Positions 44,248 through 55,698 of a stretch of 64,000 nucleotides of DNA are shown one piece after another (the stretch's first letter is position 1; each line of letters begins with the position of its first letter). A model generated the notes under the pieces. That model was given only the letters and a program-made list of their open reading frames with translations. It had not been told where the DNA came from and did no database searches. Made by a program: the position numbers and the translations under genes. The DNA comes from Spirodela intermedia. Its lineage: Eukaryota > Streptophyta > Magnoliopsida > Alismatales > Araceae. The DNA is taken from positions 2,845,501 to 2,909,500 of the forward strand of contig LR746268.1 of the NCBI GenBank assembly GCA_902729315.2. Direction: 5' to 3'.

Positions 44248-46066
44248 TCACTCTTTCTTCCTGGCGGCGTCCTTGAGCATCCCCTTCTTGCGGATCTTGA
44301 GGCAGAAGTTCAGGCGCCACCGGTCGACGGCGCACTCAGGCAGCAGCGAGATGAGGCACCACAGGAGGGAGTGCGGCCAGTAGGGAGTGCACCTCACGTC
44401 GTGGCCAATCCACCGCAGCGCCACCCGTGCATATGTGTCGGCCGACGGCACCCAGAAGGAGGACTTCCGAATTGAAGCCATCTTCGTCGCCACGTACAAG
44501 GGGACCTACACCAAGATGAACAAGCCCAAGGGAAGAATCTTAGGGTGGAAGACGATCTGCATATAAGTTTCCAGTAAAGGAAAAACTAAGCTATCCATTT
44601 TATGCGGGTTTGATCACTAGCCAAGCAGAGAAAGACTACACAACTAGCAACAGCCTGCATCCGCCTGCCCACAACTTTGACCCGGACCTTCAAGGACTAG
44701 CATCCATACCTTCACCCTCAGCAAAGAGTCTTAGAATAGAAGATGATCTCATATAAGTTTCTAGTGAATGAAAAAACTAAGCTATCCGTTTTTTGCTGGT
44801 TTGATTCCCAGCCGGGCAGAGAAAGACTAAACTACCCGCGACAGACTGGATCGACCTGCCCACAACTTCAGCAGAGACCTTCAAGGACTAATATCCATCC
44901 ATATCTTCTTCCTTGGTATAAAGAATTCAGAAAATGACTCCACATGCCCGCTACTAGCCATAGTAAATGCTCCATGGGGCGTCAAAGCTACATCCGAAAG
45001 CTTGCGAATTATCTCCAAGAGGAAGCTAGTTTCAGAGTTTATGTTCGTGGATGGATGGATCTCTGGTTCATTTCTGCTATGGACTCGACAATGCTGACCA
45101 TCTAAATGCCAGTAAATTGCCAACAGAAGTCAAAGACAAGCAACAGTTTCAAGATTTTAATGGGATACAAGGCTTTTTTCTAAACGCACCAAAAGGACTT
45201 AGAAGCTGGGATCACAGTTTGACCAACGATGCAAGAACAGCTCGGAACAAGAAAGAGGATAGAAATCTGGGTACAGCAGCACCATTAAATCCCTCAATTA
45301 CGCCCCCAGAATCTCAGATTCCACTGATGGAGACTAAAGTTCTTCGTGCTGACTATTTAAACAAAGTGGGCAAAGGGCCCAACACCTTCTTCTTATTCCT
45401 CACATCTCAAAAGATCCGATTGTTTTGCAAAAGAAATTGGCTTTGATCTACTTGACCTCCACCCTTCCAGGGTTTTTATCCGCTGCCCTATCAGCGGATG
45501 AACTCAGCTAAAATAAGCCATAGATTAGAACATCAATTCATAAAACCTCAGGGAAGCAAAGATCCGAAGCCCCCATCAGTCTACCAAAGTCTTTGTAATC
45601 AACGGAGATCAAAAAAAAAAAGAAAAGAGAAAGGTCTATTCATAATCAACAAGATAGAGCTTCCATATTCATATGGAGAAAATGGATGGATGCATCCCGA
45701 TAGATTCAACATCTAAAGCAAGAACATTATCAATTCCCGGAAAAGGCGTCGAAATTTGCTCATCGATAGGGATCAAGGAAAGAACGTACCTGACACTGCA
45801 CATCGATGCCACTCTTCTGGTATTCAACATAGAGGCACTTGGACAGCTGGTCAACATACCTGCGGAAAATAGGGGAAATTGCTTTATATGCCACACAAGA
45901 TGATCTGCAAATGAATCCCAGGTAATAATACTAATTCCAAATGGTCGAAGTCGTGGTACTGCATACAAGTAGCCTCATCACTCCGTAGGATTACTCCGCC
46001 TCTAGAATGAGATGAGGTCGACGAATGACGAAAGAACTGGATCTTATCGGATTAAAAGTGTAAGAG

Positions 46067-46109
<43 letters not shown>

Positions 46110-47011
46110 ATTTCATCAGGTATATAAAGCAATACAGAGTTCACTCTGAGAAGAGGAGAGCCTAATGGAGAGGCGATAATGATTCACCGTCCATATACCT
46201 GCAACTTCCGAAGAGGCTACTCAAACGTTCAAGACTCGTTGAAGAAAACATCTGGGGTCAAGGTCACCCGGATCATGGATCTTCTTCCGGATCAAGGTCA
46301 CCCAGTTCATCCGATCAAGGGGAGATTCAAATAGATCTTGAAAAGGGAGGAGGGAAAGAAAACTCACGCTTTTGTGGCGGCATACACCGCATAAAGTGGA
46401 TCTGAAGGAATGACTATGGCGGCGCCGGAGCCGATGTTGACAATGGCGCCTCTTTTCCTCTTAATCATCCCGGGAAGGATTGCCTGGATGACCTTCGTCA
46501 CCCCCTCCACATTCACCTTGATCAGGTTCCTCTGCAACTCCTCGTCCACCTCGTGGAAGTACCTCGCGTAAGGATAAGAGGCCCCAGCACTGTTCACCAG
46601 CACTCCAACGTCCAATCTCTCCACCTTCTCCTTCAGCCGCGCCAACCCGCCGTTAAGGTCGCCGGTGAAGTCGATGACCACCGTCTCCACTTGGGTTTTC
46701 CCGTACTTCTCACGCAGCGCCGCCGCTGTTTCCCTCAGTTTCTCTGGGTTGCGGCCGACGAGCACCAGGTTGAGGCCCACACGGGCGAACTGGAAGGCAA
46801 ACGCCTTGCCGATCCCGTCTGTGGATCCGGTGACGACCGCCCAGCTGCCATATCGCCGCTTGAGATCCTTCCCAGGGCGGAGGAAGCTGACGTATGTCCA
46901 GCGGAGAGAAGCGAAGCCGAGCTTCGCAAGGGAGAGGAACCCGATGGCAGTGAGGGCGAACAGCCAGACGGGCTGCGTCCTGAGATACTGCAGGCAAGCG
47001 CAGACCTCCAT
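44248..47011 (-). CDS. KCR1: Very-long-chain 3-oxoacyl-CoA reductase (beta-ketoacyl reductase), 323 aa
   Basis: Exons on the minus strand are 47011-46368, 45859-45790 and 44505-44248; both introns are GT-AG and frame is kept (323 aa; Arabidopsis KCR1 is 318, from memory). An N-terminal membrane anchor (about residues 12-34) precedes an SDR fold: [16 protein letters not shown] (NADPH-binding TGxxxGIG), [20 protein letters not shown], then [23 protein letters not shown] with the catalytic Ser and Y-x-x-x-K. The C-terminal half has [17 protein letters not shown] and CTPYWPHSL and a lysine-rich end (DAARKKE) fitting ER retention. It reduces 3-ketoacyl-CoA in the ER fatty-acid elongase, feeding waxes, suberin, sphingolipids and seed oils (known for KCR1). 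The usual NNAG is NSAG here. The frame stays open upstream to an ATG at 47263, through the GA tract; family comparison favours MEVCACLQ as the start. Confidence 0.95.
44530..44915. repeat. ~191-bp tandem duplication in KCR1 intron 2
   Basis: The segment 'gaatcttag...gaagacgatct..atataagtttc..gt' through 'cttcaaggactagcatccat' is repeated directly: 'ctaagctatcc' at 44586 and 44777. Both copies lie just inside the acceptor side of the second intron (44506-45789). Divergence is about 15% by eye. Confidence 0.85.
46073..46104. repeat. (GA)n microsatellite in KCR1 intron 1
   Basis: A perfect GA tract of about 16 units inside the first intron (45860-46367). Confidence 0.85.
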
Positions 47012-47012
47012 T

Positions 47013-47064
<52 letters not shown>

Positions 47065-47400
47065 TCCTCCACAGGAACAAAAAGTCTTCTCCTTCAGGGT
47101 TCGGAATGCAAGGGGACCAAGGGGGGAGGAAGATAAGACCTGAAAGAAGGCGACACTGGTCTAAATCCCCCCGCAGTGAGCATGAGGAAAGGGTTGCCTT
47201 CTGGTCATTTAAGGCGGGGTGGCAGAGGAAGGAAACAGTTGGCATGTAGGTGTGATGTCTCATTTACTGATCGACGCAGTAGTTGGGTTGGGTCACCCAA
47301 GATCCCTCTCCCACCGCCCAACCCTCCCAAACCTAGCAAAAAAAGACTGTTTTTTTATGAGTTTCTCGCCGGGTCTCGTCGGCAAAGTTTTTAATGATAT
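47012..47400 (-). promoter_or_regulatory. KCR1 leader with long GA microsatellite
   Basis: On the coding strand a (GA)n tract of about 24 units (47015-47062 as CT on the plus strand) ends only a few nt before the start codon. The leader has in-frame ATGs at 47263 and 47245 with no stop before 47011; translation from there would pass through the GA tract as repeated Arg-Glu. No TATA box is obvious. Confidence 0.5.
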
Positions 47401-47597
47401 TTAATGTGGAATTGAATGCGAAAAATTCTCGAATATTTAGTTCCAGCAGATCCAATCACTCCAATCCGACGGCAAATGCTGCCGTGTTAGTCAAAATGGA
47501 ATACTCTTGTGGGGCGGTGACGGATGGCTGCGGTTCGCTGAGGCCGTTAACCCACGCCAGAAGGCAGCCCCGCCTATTGGATGAATTTCCAGATAGA

Positions 47598-47668
47598 GAG
47601 AGCGAGAGCGAGAGAGAGAGAGAGGGAGACTGGGAGACAGGGAGGGAGAGAAAGAGAGAGAGAGATGG
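47598..47668. repeat. Interrupted GA microsatellite
   Basis: GA-rich tract (gagagcgagagcgagagaga and following) about 600 bp upstream of the KCR1 start codon, with irregular 'gg' interruptions. Confidence 0.75.
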
Positions 47669-50600
47669 GCAAGCATGATATCCGTTGAGGTGCTTCCTGA
47701 AAACTTCAGGACAGGTTTGGGGATGGGGACCCCATCTCAAGCTAGCATATTCCCCATTAGTTTGATGTTTCTATGTACATATATGTATCCATGCATGTGC
47801 TTCATTTCGAACCGCCTTCCTCTCAAGCTCGATGAGCGCATTCATTAGGCATGGTCTCCGTACTAGTCCCCATCGCCTTGGGCATTCACGGGTGCAATAA
47901 TCCTTCCAGCAAGGAGCGTGGACACGATTCAAAGTTGCTATCTTAAATGTTCTAGATCAAAGGCAGCACTGAGAAAAAAATAATGGAAGCCTCAACCTTC
48001 TGAGGTTCGTTTTCATCTATTGAACTTTCTCTCATCTACCCACCGGGGATCATCAACTACAAGAGGAGTTATGGCTGTCATTGGATCAAAGTAAGTGCAT
48101 GTGGAACCATAATAGACTCCTATTTATTAAATGATTCGCCATATTTTTTTCTTTCAACACACAGGACATCAACATCTTGATCGGGTAGCATTAATATTCG
48201 ATATTTTTCATGATATTGATAGCTATGTGAGACCACATAATGCAAGAAGATATGAAAAAAGCAACAAAATATTTTATGTAAACAATCTAAAAGCTTTATG
48301 AGTTGACACATTGGTGTTGTGGTGGTGAACAAATGGAGTACCTTGTGGGCCTTGAGAGCCTCAAAAGTTATGATGTTGGCAAAGGATAGCATGATAATTT
48401 ATGGATAATTTTTTTTCTATGCTTAATATGTAAATTGACATAGATTAATTTTCGTAATTAAACCTGGAAAAATCTGTCAAGGGTAAAATTATACATATTC
48501 TTAATCCAAATGATTATGCTAGAAGATGGTATCATAGATATCGGCACATGACAACTTGTTGGAAATCTAATTAAAAGAAAAATACATTGCAAAAGTGTCA
48601 CGTCAAATTCTTAGAAATTTTATAAGATTAATTAGTGTATTTTTTGTGGCTTTGAAAGCACTTGCATGTTCTAATACAAACTGCTCAACTACTAGTCGAG
48701 ATGATCATTGTGATTCAATAAGATGTGTATAAAAAGGAGCCTTTTGCCCATAATAGAAATAGAAGGAAAAAGGGAAAGAAAAAAACCAAAAGAGAACATC
48801 TCATGCACCAGCCTTCTTCCTCTTGGGAGTCAAAGTAAGATTACCACCCAAAGATCAAAAAGATGTCTCATGCTCAAGCCCTTATCAACTCAGTCCTGTA
48901 TTCAATGTTTCTTTCATTCTAGAGAAAGGTTTTTTTTTTCAAGTTAAGGAAGTTTCAAGATGATTTGGCAAAAGTATTATTCCTTCCTAATCTTGTTAAA
49001 TGTTGACCCATACCTTAATCTTCAACACATTAAATTGTTGAGGCCAAGATATTTGACATCCATTTGATAGAGCCATATATATTCAACACAAGATTATTGA
49101 GGGCTATATATTTAGTAGAGATTTTTTGAAATCAAGAATCTGCATGTTTTAGCCATAAATTAGTAAAACATAAGGACCTTACCCTTGGAGAGTAGAGTAA
49201 GTCAGATTTACCAAACCATTGTAAACCTTTGTGTCTAGACCATTTTTTTTTGTGCTAAAACTAAGTTCTAAGAATATTGAAAAGTCTAGTTCATGTTCCT
49301 CTTGAACCATAGTGATCCCAAAGGCTATACCAACATATCTAACACCTACAAAAATTTGATCAAGTTCCTTTACTCTTCAAAAGAGTGGTAAGGAGATGAT
49401 TAACTTTATTCATGCACGCTTACAACATAAATTAACCAGAATTTCACTAATTCACCCCTCCTCTAAGTCCTACTCACCCATTTGGGATTAACCAGAGCTT
49501 CCTTATAAAACCTCCTTTAGTGTACTAATTTTTTCATTTTTTTTACATTAGCCCAATGCAAAAATTTGAAGGTTTTCAAAACTAAAAATTCTTATAAATT
49601 GAAAGCAATAGTTTATGTATTGATTCACTGAACTTATATAAAAATTCCAACTACATCCCAAATGTCAACTCCTAAAGTGAAAGTTGAACATTGGGTACAA
49701 ATTCAAGCCAAGAATCATCAATACCTGAAAACTTAAAGTGGCAAACCTAGGGACCTAAGTGTTTAGTGATTTGAAAGTCTTTGTATTTACGAACCATTAG
49801 TACAATTTATACAAAACAACATTATCAAGGGGAGATTCATCCACACAAAATCTACTAATTACTAATAAGTTGGTATTTTAATTTATTAAATTAATATGCA
49901 GAAGGCAATTTGTGATTCAAAGGTAGACTAATCCACTTTATGATTATTATTTTTTTATTAAAATTATTAGGTTCTATTCTAAAACTTTATATTAATATTA
50001 TCTGCTCAAATATGTGACACATAAGATGCATTTATATTACTTTTAAGCATAAACTATGTGAAAGTCTAAGGAATAATAGAATTATCTACTAGCTTTTATT
50101 TTTTTTCTTATCATAGCTGAAACAAGATTTTCTGAACTAATTATTAACTTATTATACTAAATAAATTTAAAGAATAATATTTTTTTCAGAATAATATTTC
50201 AAATTTAATTCTTGATTTGAAGAAATAAAGGAAAATCAAATGGCATAATTAAATCTATTGTTTGTTTTCCCCATGAAAATGAAGATTAATCAGACATTAG
50301 TGGCTTAAGATAATAGTTAGAGGGGGAAGAAATAAGTTTGAAGAAGACTTTTGTGGCTACAAATGTATGTCATCCTTGATATTCTTATCATTCTTTCTCC
50401 TTGCAACTAATGTCTAATGTAGCACATCTATGTAGAAAAGCTAACTACACCACTATCACCTCTTGAAGGTGTTCGACAATTCTTTTTCATCTCCTTTATC
50501 CTCTCTTTCATCATCTATTCTTCTCATTGTGACACAAAGTTGTTTTACTCCAGCCTTATTCTAGTATTACTTTTTAACAATAATATTTAGATATTATTAG

Positions 50601-51826
50601 TTATGGCATAATATTTGTCATAAAAAATAAGAATCGACCCTTATATATTGTATGTCAACTCATATAAAATTATTGACTTCAGAGCTATATGATTTTTGAG
50701 GTTAGAAAAGAATAAGATATTTATAAACTTATGCAAGCTTCTATGAAAAAAATAAGTAAACTCTTAAAGCATCCTAGCTCATAAATTTTGAAAACATCTA
50801 AAATATGATTAAACAATCTGAACTTGTGAATACATCCTAACCTTTATGACACCTTTAAGCACTTTTGGTTCATTTATTTGATGTTGTTGAATCTTTCTAT
50901 TGTGCATGGTTTAAGAAGTTTCCTTATTACCTTGAGAAGGCTCAATCTGCAAAATCCTTGATTGGTACTATGAGATAGCAAAGCTATGTAGATATGCCAA
51001 TTAGACTCATGCCTAAAATAGGCTTGTATTGATTCAACCACTTAAACAATCTATTGTGATATGAAGATTTTTTATTGTCATTTTGTTCTATCTTTTAAGC
51101 CATCTCTATGCATGTTAGACTCCACTCTCATATGTGCATCATTTGTATTACTTATTTTTTCATCCCAAGTCACCTGGAAAAGAACTTGGTTGGGGGATGA
51201 AAAAGTTATTTAAATAATTGATATGGTGATGAAATCAGCTGAAGAATTGAAGAATAAGGAAGTGTTAACACTTAGCGTCATGGCATCAGCCCTCAATCCA
51301 AAATCACTTGTATATTTTTAATGAAAAAAAAGATAGAAGATCTTAACAAAAGTAGATTACAAATAATAACAGTACAAAGTTGAATTGTGATTTAATATGA
51401 TGTATTACATTGACATAAGTGGCATATTACTAGTGCAAATTGCAAGCTATTATCGCTTTTGAGAAAGTGTTATTATCAAGAAGATATATACTTTGACACA
51501 AGGTATCACAATTACATGTGCATATGAACTTGGCATAAAAATTGTATATGTGAAAGATAGAAATAAAAGTAGCTTTTTCAATGCTAACTAGTTTCATAAA
51601 ATTATTGATTAAAGATTTATTTTGAAGAAAATTCACATTTTAATGTAAAATTGACTTTTTGACATACAAAATGAGAAATTTAAATATTTTTGAGTATTGA
51701 GTATGACTCAACTAAGAAGAATAATGCTTATGAGGAGTTGAACATCAAGTGCTTAAGCACATGATAGTTTGTGGAGGTTTATGGAGAGATAAAAAAAATA
51801 GATAAAGAGAAAGATATAGAGACATA
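47669..51826. other. AT-rich intergenic region, no gene seen
   Basis: About 4 kb of AT-rich DNA with stops in all frames. The small frames at 48120-48392 (minus) and 48723-48947 (plus) show no family signature. It is probably old transposon sequence, but no boundaries can be drawn. Confidence 0.6.
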
Positions 51827-53375
51827 TGTTGTAACATTAAATTCATGATGTTTTGATGATGACAAACATTCATAAAATCAATTAAATGATCTAATTATAT
51901 TTAATTGTGAAGATACTTGATGTGAGGCTACACATGACTGTTAAATATTTATATGAGAATTTATTGAATATATTTTTTATGAGTTATATATAATTTACAT
52001 ATTTAATTGATTTCATAGTATGAAATTATCATATTTTGCACTATTGTAACAAGTGTTCAGTATTTATAAAATACGATTGTAGTTAGAATATAATGATTAT
52101 TATATCCAAATCAACTAGATTCCTTGAAGTAAAATATAAGTATAAAATTTTATTTACTCTACTATGTGCTCATGATATTAAATTATTACTTTTGAAAAAA
52201 AATTATTCTATCAAACATAATTGTTGATATTAAGAAATATACTTAGAAAAATTATTTTAGATATCCTCACTCACCAAAATAATATTGAACTTATGATTCT
52301 AAATGATTACTTGATGGTCATATTTTATTTGGGATGATTTAACTAATATTTGATTTCTAAATGCTAATCTTATTTGGAAAAACATGTTATTGGCTTATTA
52401 AAATATTATCAGATCATTAATAATCTTTTACTATACTGCTATAATTCATATTAATAATTTTTACTTTAAAGGACTCACGTACTGATTTTTCGTCAGGATA
52501 TCTAAACTTGCAAATGGCACATCACATTAGTTTTCCACTTGTTCGAATTTTGAATCATTTCTCAAAATATAATCATTGTAAAATGACAAAAATATGGGAA
52601 GATTTTAAGTACAATTTCTCTATAAATACACTAGCCGTTGAACATCTAATTATAACTAAACAATCATCCCTAAATCTTGCATAACTTCAAGAGTTGTATT
52701 GAGTTTTTTTGTAGAAAAATTTAAAAGAAATTTTAAGATATTTACTAGCTGGTTAAAACCATGTGAACTCATAAGTTAAAGAGTATTATTTAAGTATTTA
52801 GCAACCATCTCCAACAAGATCTAATGGACAATGCCTTACATCTTCAACCAACAATTTAACATGAAAAACATAAACGAAAGCAAACTTAAATCTTCATCAT
52901 CTTCATCTAAACTCTAGATGAACCTCAAGTCAACATCATTCTCTAGAAACATTTCACAACAATATCTTTATTATTTGTAGTAGACCAAATGTGATATTGA
53001 ATTATTATTTATCATGAGTGGTTGTTATTATTAATAGTAGTTTTGGCCTCCTAAATCCATGAATCTAGAAGGAATTTTTTAGATGAAATTCTAAGAAAGT
53101 TAAATTAGATAATCAACGGTTGTGATCATAACATGTAATCTTAAGGGAACTCAAGAACATAGTATTTTTTAAGAGTGAATGCAAGTAAAAGGCCAAACCA
53201 TTATAAAAATTTTAGAATATGATAATTTTAGATAACATAAAATCATGATATTATGATCTGAAGATAAAGTTAAGAAAAGTAGTAAGTAGATAACAAAACT
53301 AAGAGACTAAAGAACAGTAGAAAGAATATAATAAAATTGGAACATAACAATTCAACCTCCTTCTTAATCTAAGTG
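51827..53375 (+). mobile_element. Copia-type solo LTR relic, copy B
   Basis: It begins TGTTGTAACATTAAATTCAT, then 'gatgttttgatgatgac', in parallel with copy A at 6596, and ends near 53351-53375 in 'caattcaacctccttcttaa', the common copia LTR end. Internal landmarks occur in the same order as in copy A (gatctaatta, gatgtgaggcta, ttgatttcatagtatgaaatta, ctcctctataaataca-like TATA region near 52618, gatgaaattcta). It has no gag-pol. It is shorter than copy A partly because it lacks the 185-bp duplication. Confidence 0.6.
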
Positions 53376-55500
53376 TGGTTTAAAATCTAATAGTAGAGAC
53401 AAGTAATAAGGCATAGTAAAATAACATCTAGCTCTTTGACTTTCATCAATCATTCTAAAGCTTACACAATAGAAATAAACATAGCATTGAATCTCATAAA
53501 CATCTACTTAGAGGGAACCCATAATTGGATGACTTGACATATCTATTACCAATGTAATTGTTATACTCTCATAATTAATTTATTTAAGTTTTGTGGATCC
53601 CATTTGTCTTTTTTCTTCTACAAAAATTATATTAAATCCTTGAAATGTGCCATGTTACTAGAAGCATTGCAAGCGCATTTCCTTTCTAGGCAAACCAAAA
53701 CCGAAAAGCATATTTTCTCATCAAGTTGAGCAATTCAATATTTTTAGTTTAGTATCTTTTATGATCAAAATTTTAACAATCTTATGGTCAAAATTTTAAC
53801 AATCTACGGGGTAATTTCAAATCCAACTGTTAAAGTCTTTTAAATTGTCATCACAAATTGACAGGGTTCATGTGTAACTAAATCATGAGATAAAAGTGAC
53901 TTGACATACCTATTTCAAATCTAAGGGGTAATTATTGACTTTTGAGCCTAAATAGCTTTTAATGATGATAAAAGTGAATACAAGGGCAAATGATAGTCTA
54001 AAAATAATAAAATATATTACTTGATGATCTTACTCATTGTGGAAGAAGACATCTTAAAAAAATATTAATACACTCAAGTGTTAAATAGTCAAATGATTCT
54101 TTGATACATGTTTCATTTTCAATTATAAGCATGCATAGACTCATTGTAAAGATATTTTAAAGACAAAAATAATGAAAGAAACAAAATATTAAAATTATTA
54201 TATTTTAATGAATTATAGAATATTATTTGACATGTATGAAGCCTAAATCAAGATAGATGTGACAACAAATGATCAAATTTCTAGTCATTGTAAAGTAAAT
54301 TGGATCACCCACAATGTAGAAAATAAAGAATGGACTGTAGCTTACATTAGAAAATAAATAGAGGAAGAAAAGAGGAGAGTGTGAGAGTAACAACATCTAC
54401 ATACACCCTTGAAGGAGTTTACACATACAAATACAAGAAAGATAAGTATTAGAATGAAGAGAGGTTTAGATATTACTCAAGCACTGAGTCATCTTCCACA
54501 CAAGCAACTTTCATAGCATCAAGCAAAGGATTTCACACCGAAAAAGAGCTTTAGATTGAAACATGTAAGGATGATAGTTCATTCATTACTATATACGTAA
54601 TTAGAATGGTGATTTGTTCATTCAGATAGAATGGTAACTCGTTCTACTTGGGCTGATTAGAGTCATGAACATAAAAATAATTAAAGGAGTGATAAGTCAA
54701 ATTGGTTAATCTGGAATCATGAATCTAAAAGAGAGTTCAAATGTTCAACAACTATGTTGTCTTAAGTTATTAAAATACTACAATAGCAAGCCCATTGAAA
54801 CCTTTGCCCTCAATGTCAATCACATGGTATTAGTGGGGCCAAAATACTTAGTCATTAAAAAGTTCAATATATTCGTTTCATTCAATCATAAGAAATTTTG
54901 TGCAAATAGACTTGAGAAAATGATTAGCAGAATACTATGTATCATGAAAAGACTAATTTATCCCCTTCCTTTGGGTTCCTCATAATGCCCTAATAGAGCC
55001 AGAAAAAATGTGTGGCAGACCCATTTCTTTCAAATGATGGAACTGAAAGTCTTAGCAAAGGACAGCAAAGGCCAAGCATCTTTGTATGTAACTAATTTGT
55101 GGCAATTATCACATTCTTATCAAAATAATTATTTTAATTAATTATTACTATGGTAAAAGAGAAAGAGGGATAAACCCACAAGAAATAAGACACAGCCCAA
55201 AAGCTCTAACATATATTAAGAGACTAATTGTTGATGTAAGTAAGTGGGTTAGGTAGAGTTCAAATTATTTTATCATTTTGTGTTAAAAAAATTTTATGCA
55301 TTAAAAAGTAGATTATATTAGTTTTTTTCTCATATTTCATATTATTTAAACTATTTTAGGTGGATATTAGTAGAAAACAGAGGGAGATCATAATAATGAA
55401 AAGTCAAAGAAGGTATTATAAAAAATCTTTCGAATTCTTACAAATGAAGAATCGAAATTCCCATTTGAAAGTAGATTTTATAATTTTCAGATGATAATGT
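53376..55500. other. AT-rich intergenic region before RGS1
   Basis: No gene is seen. The 88-codon frame at 54719-54985 (plus) is lysine- and isoleucine-rich and unrecognised; it may be a decayed transposon frame. G+C content rises from about 55550, marking the RGS1 gene. Confidence 0.55.
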
Positions 55501-55698
55501 TTTTTTAAAAATTGTAATTAATAAATAAATGCTGAGTAAACTCGGATTTATGCCGTCGACACGAAAGTTGTTCTCCTGCAACGTTTGGTCAACAGTCAAA
55601 GTCTGCTGCCCAGGGGCTCCCCGCTTCCATGCCCGCTTGTGGCTTGGATTGTTCTCTTTTCGATTTCTCTTCCAGTGCCATTCTATGCAAGTCTCCCC
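55501..55698 (+). promoter_or_regulatory. RGS1 leader region with overlapping upstream ATG
   Basis: An ATG at 55684, 15 nt upstream of the main start and out of frame with it, opens a frame that runs across exon 1 into intron 1. If it lies in the transcript it could reduce initiation at the main ATG. Transcription start is not visible; 'aataaataaatg' near 55519 is the only TATA-like element. Confidence 0.4.

Noticed and set aside
44026-44475. A 149-codon plus-strand open frame.
   Set aside because: It is antisense to KCR1 exon 3 and its 3' flank; no independent evidence.
46553-47249. Two plus-strand open frames of about 195 codons.
   Set aside because: They are antisense to KCR1 exon 1 and include the CT microsatellite translated as Ser-Leu repeats.
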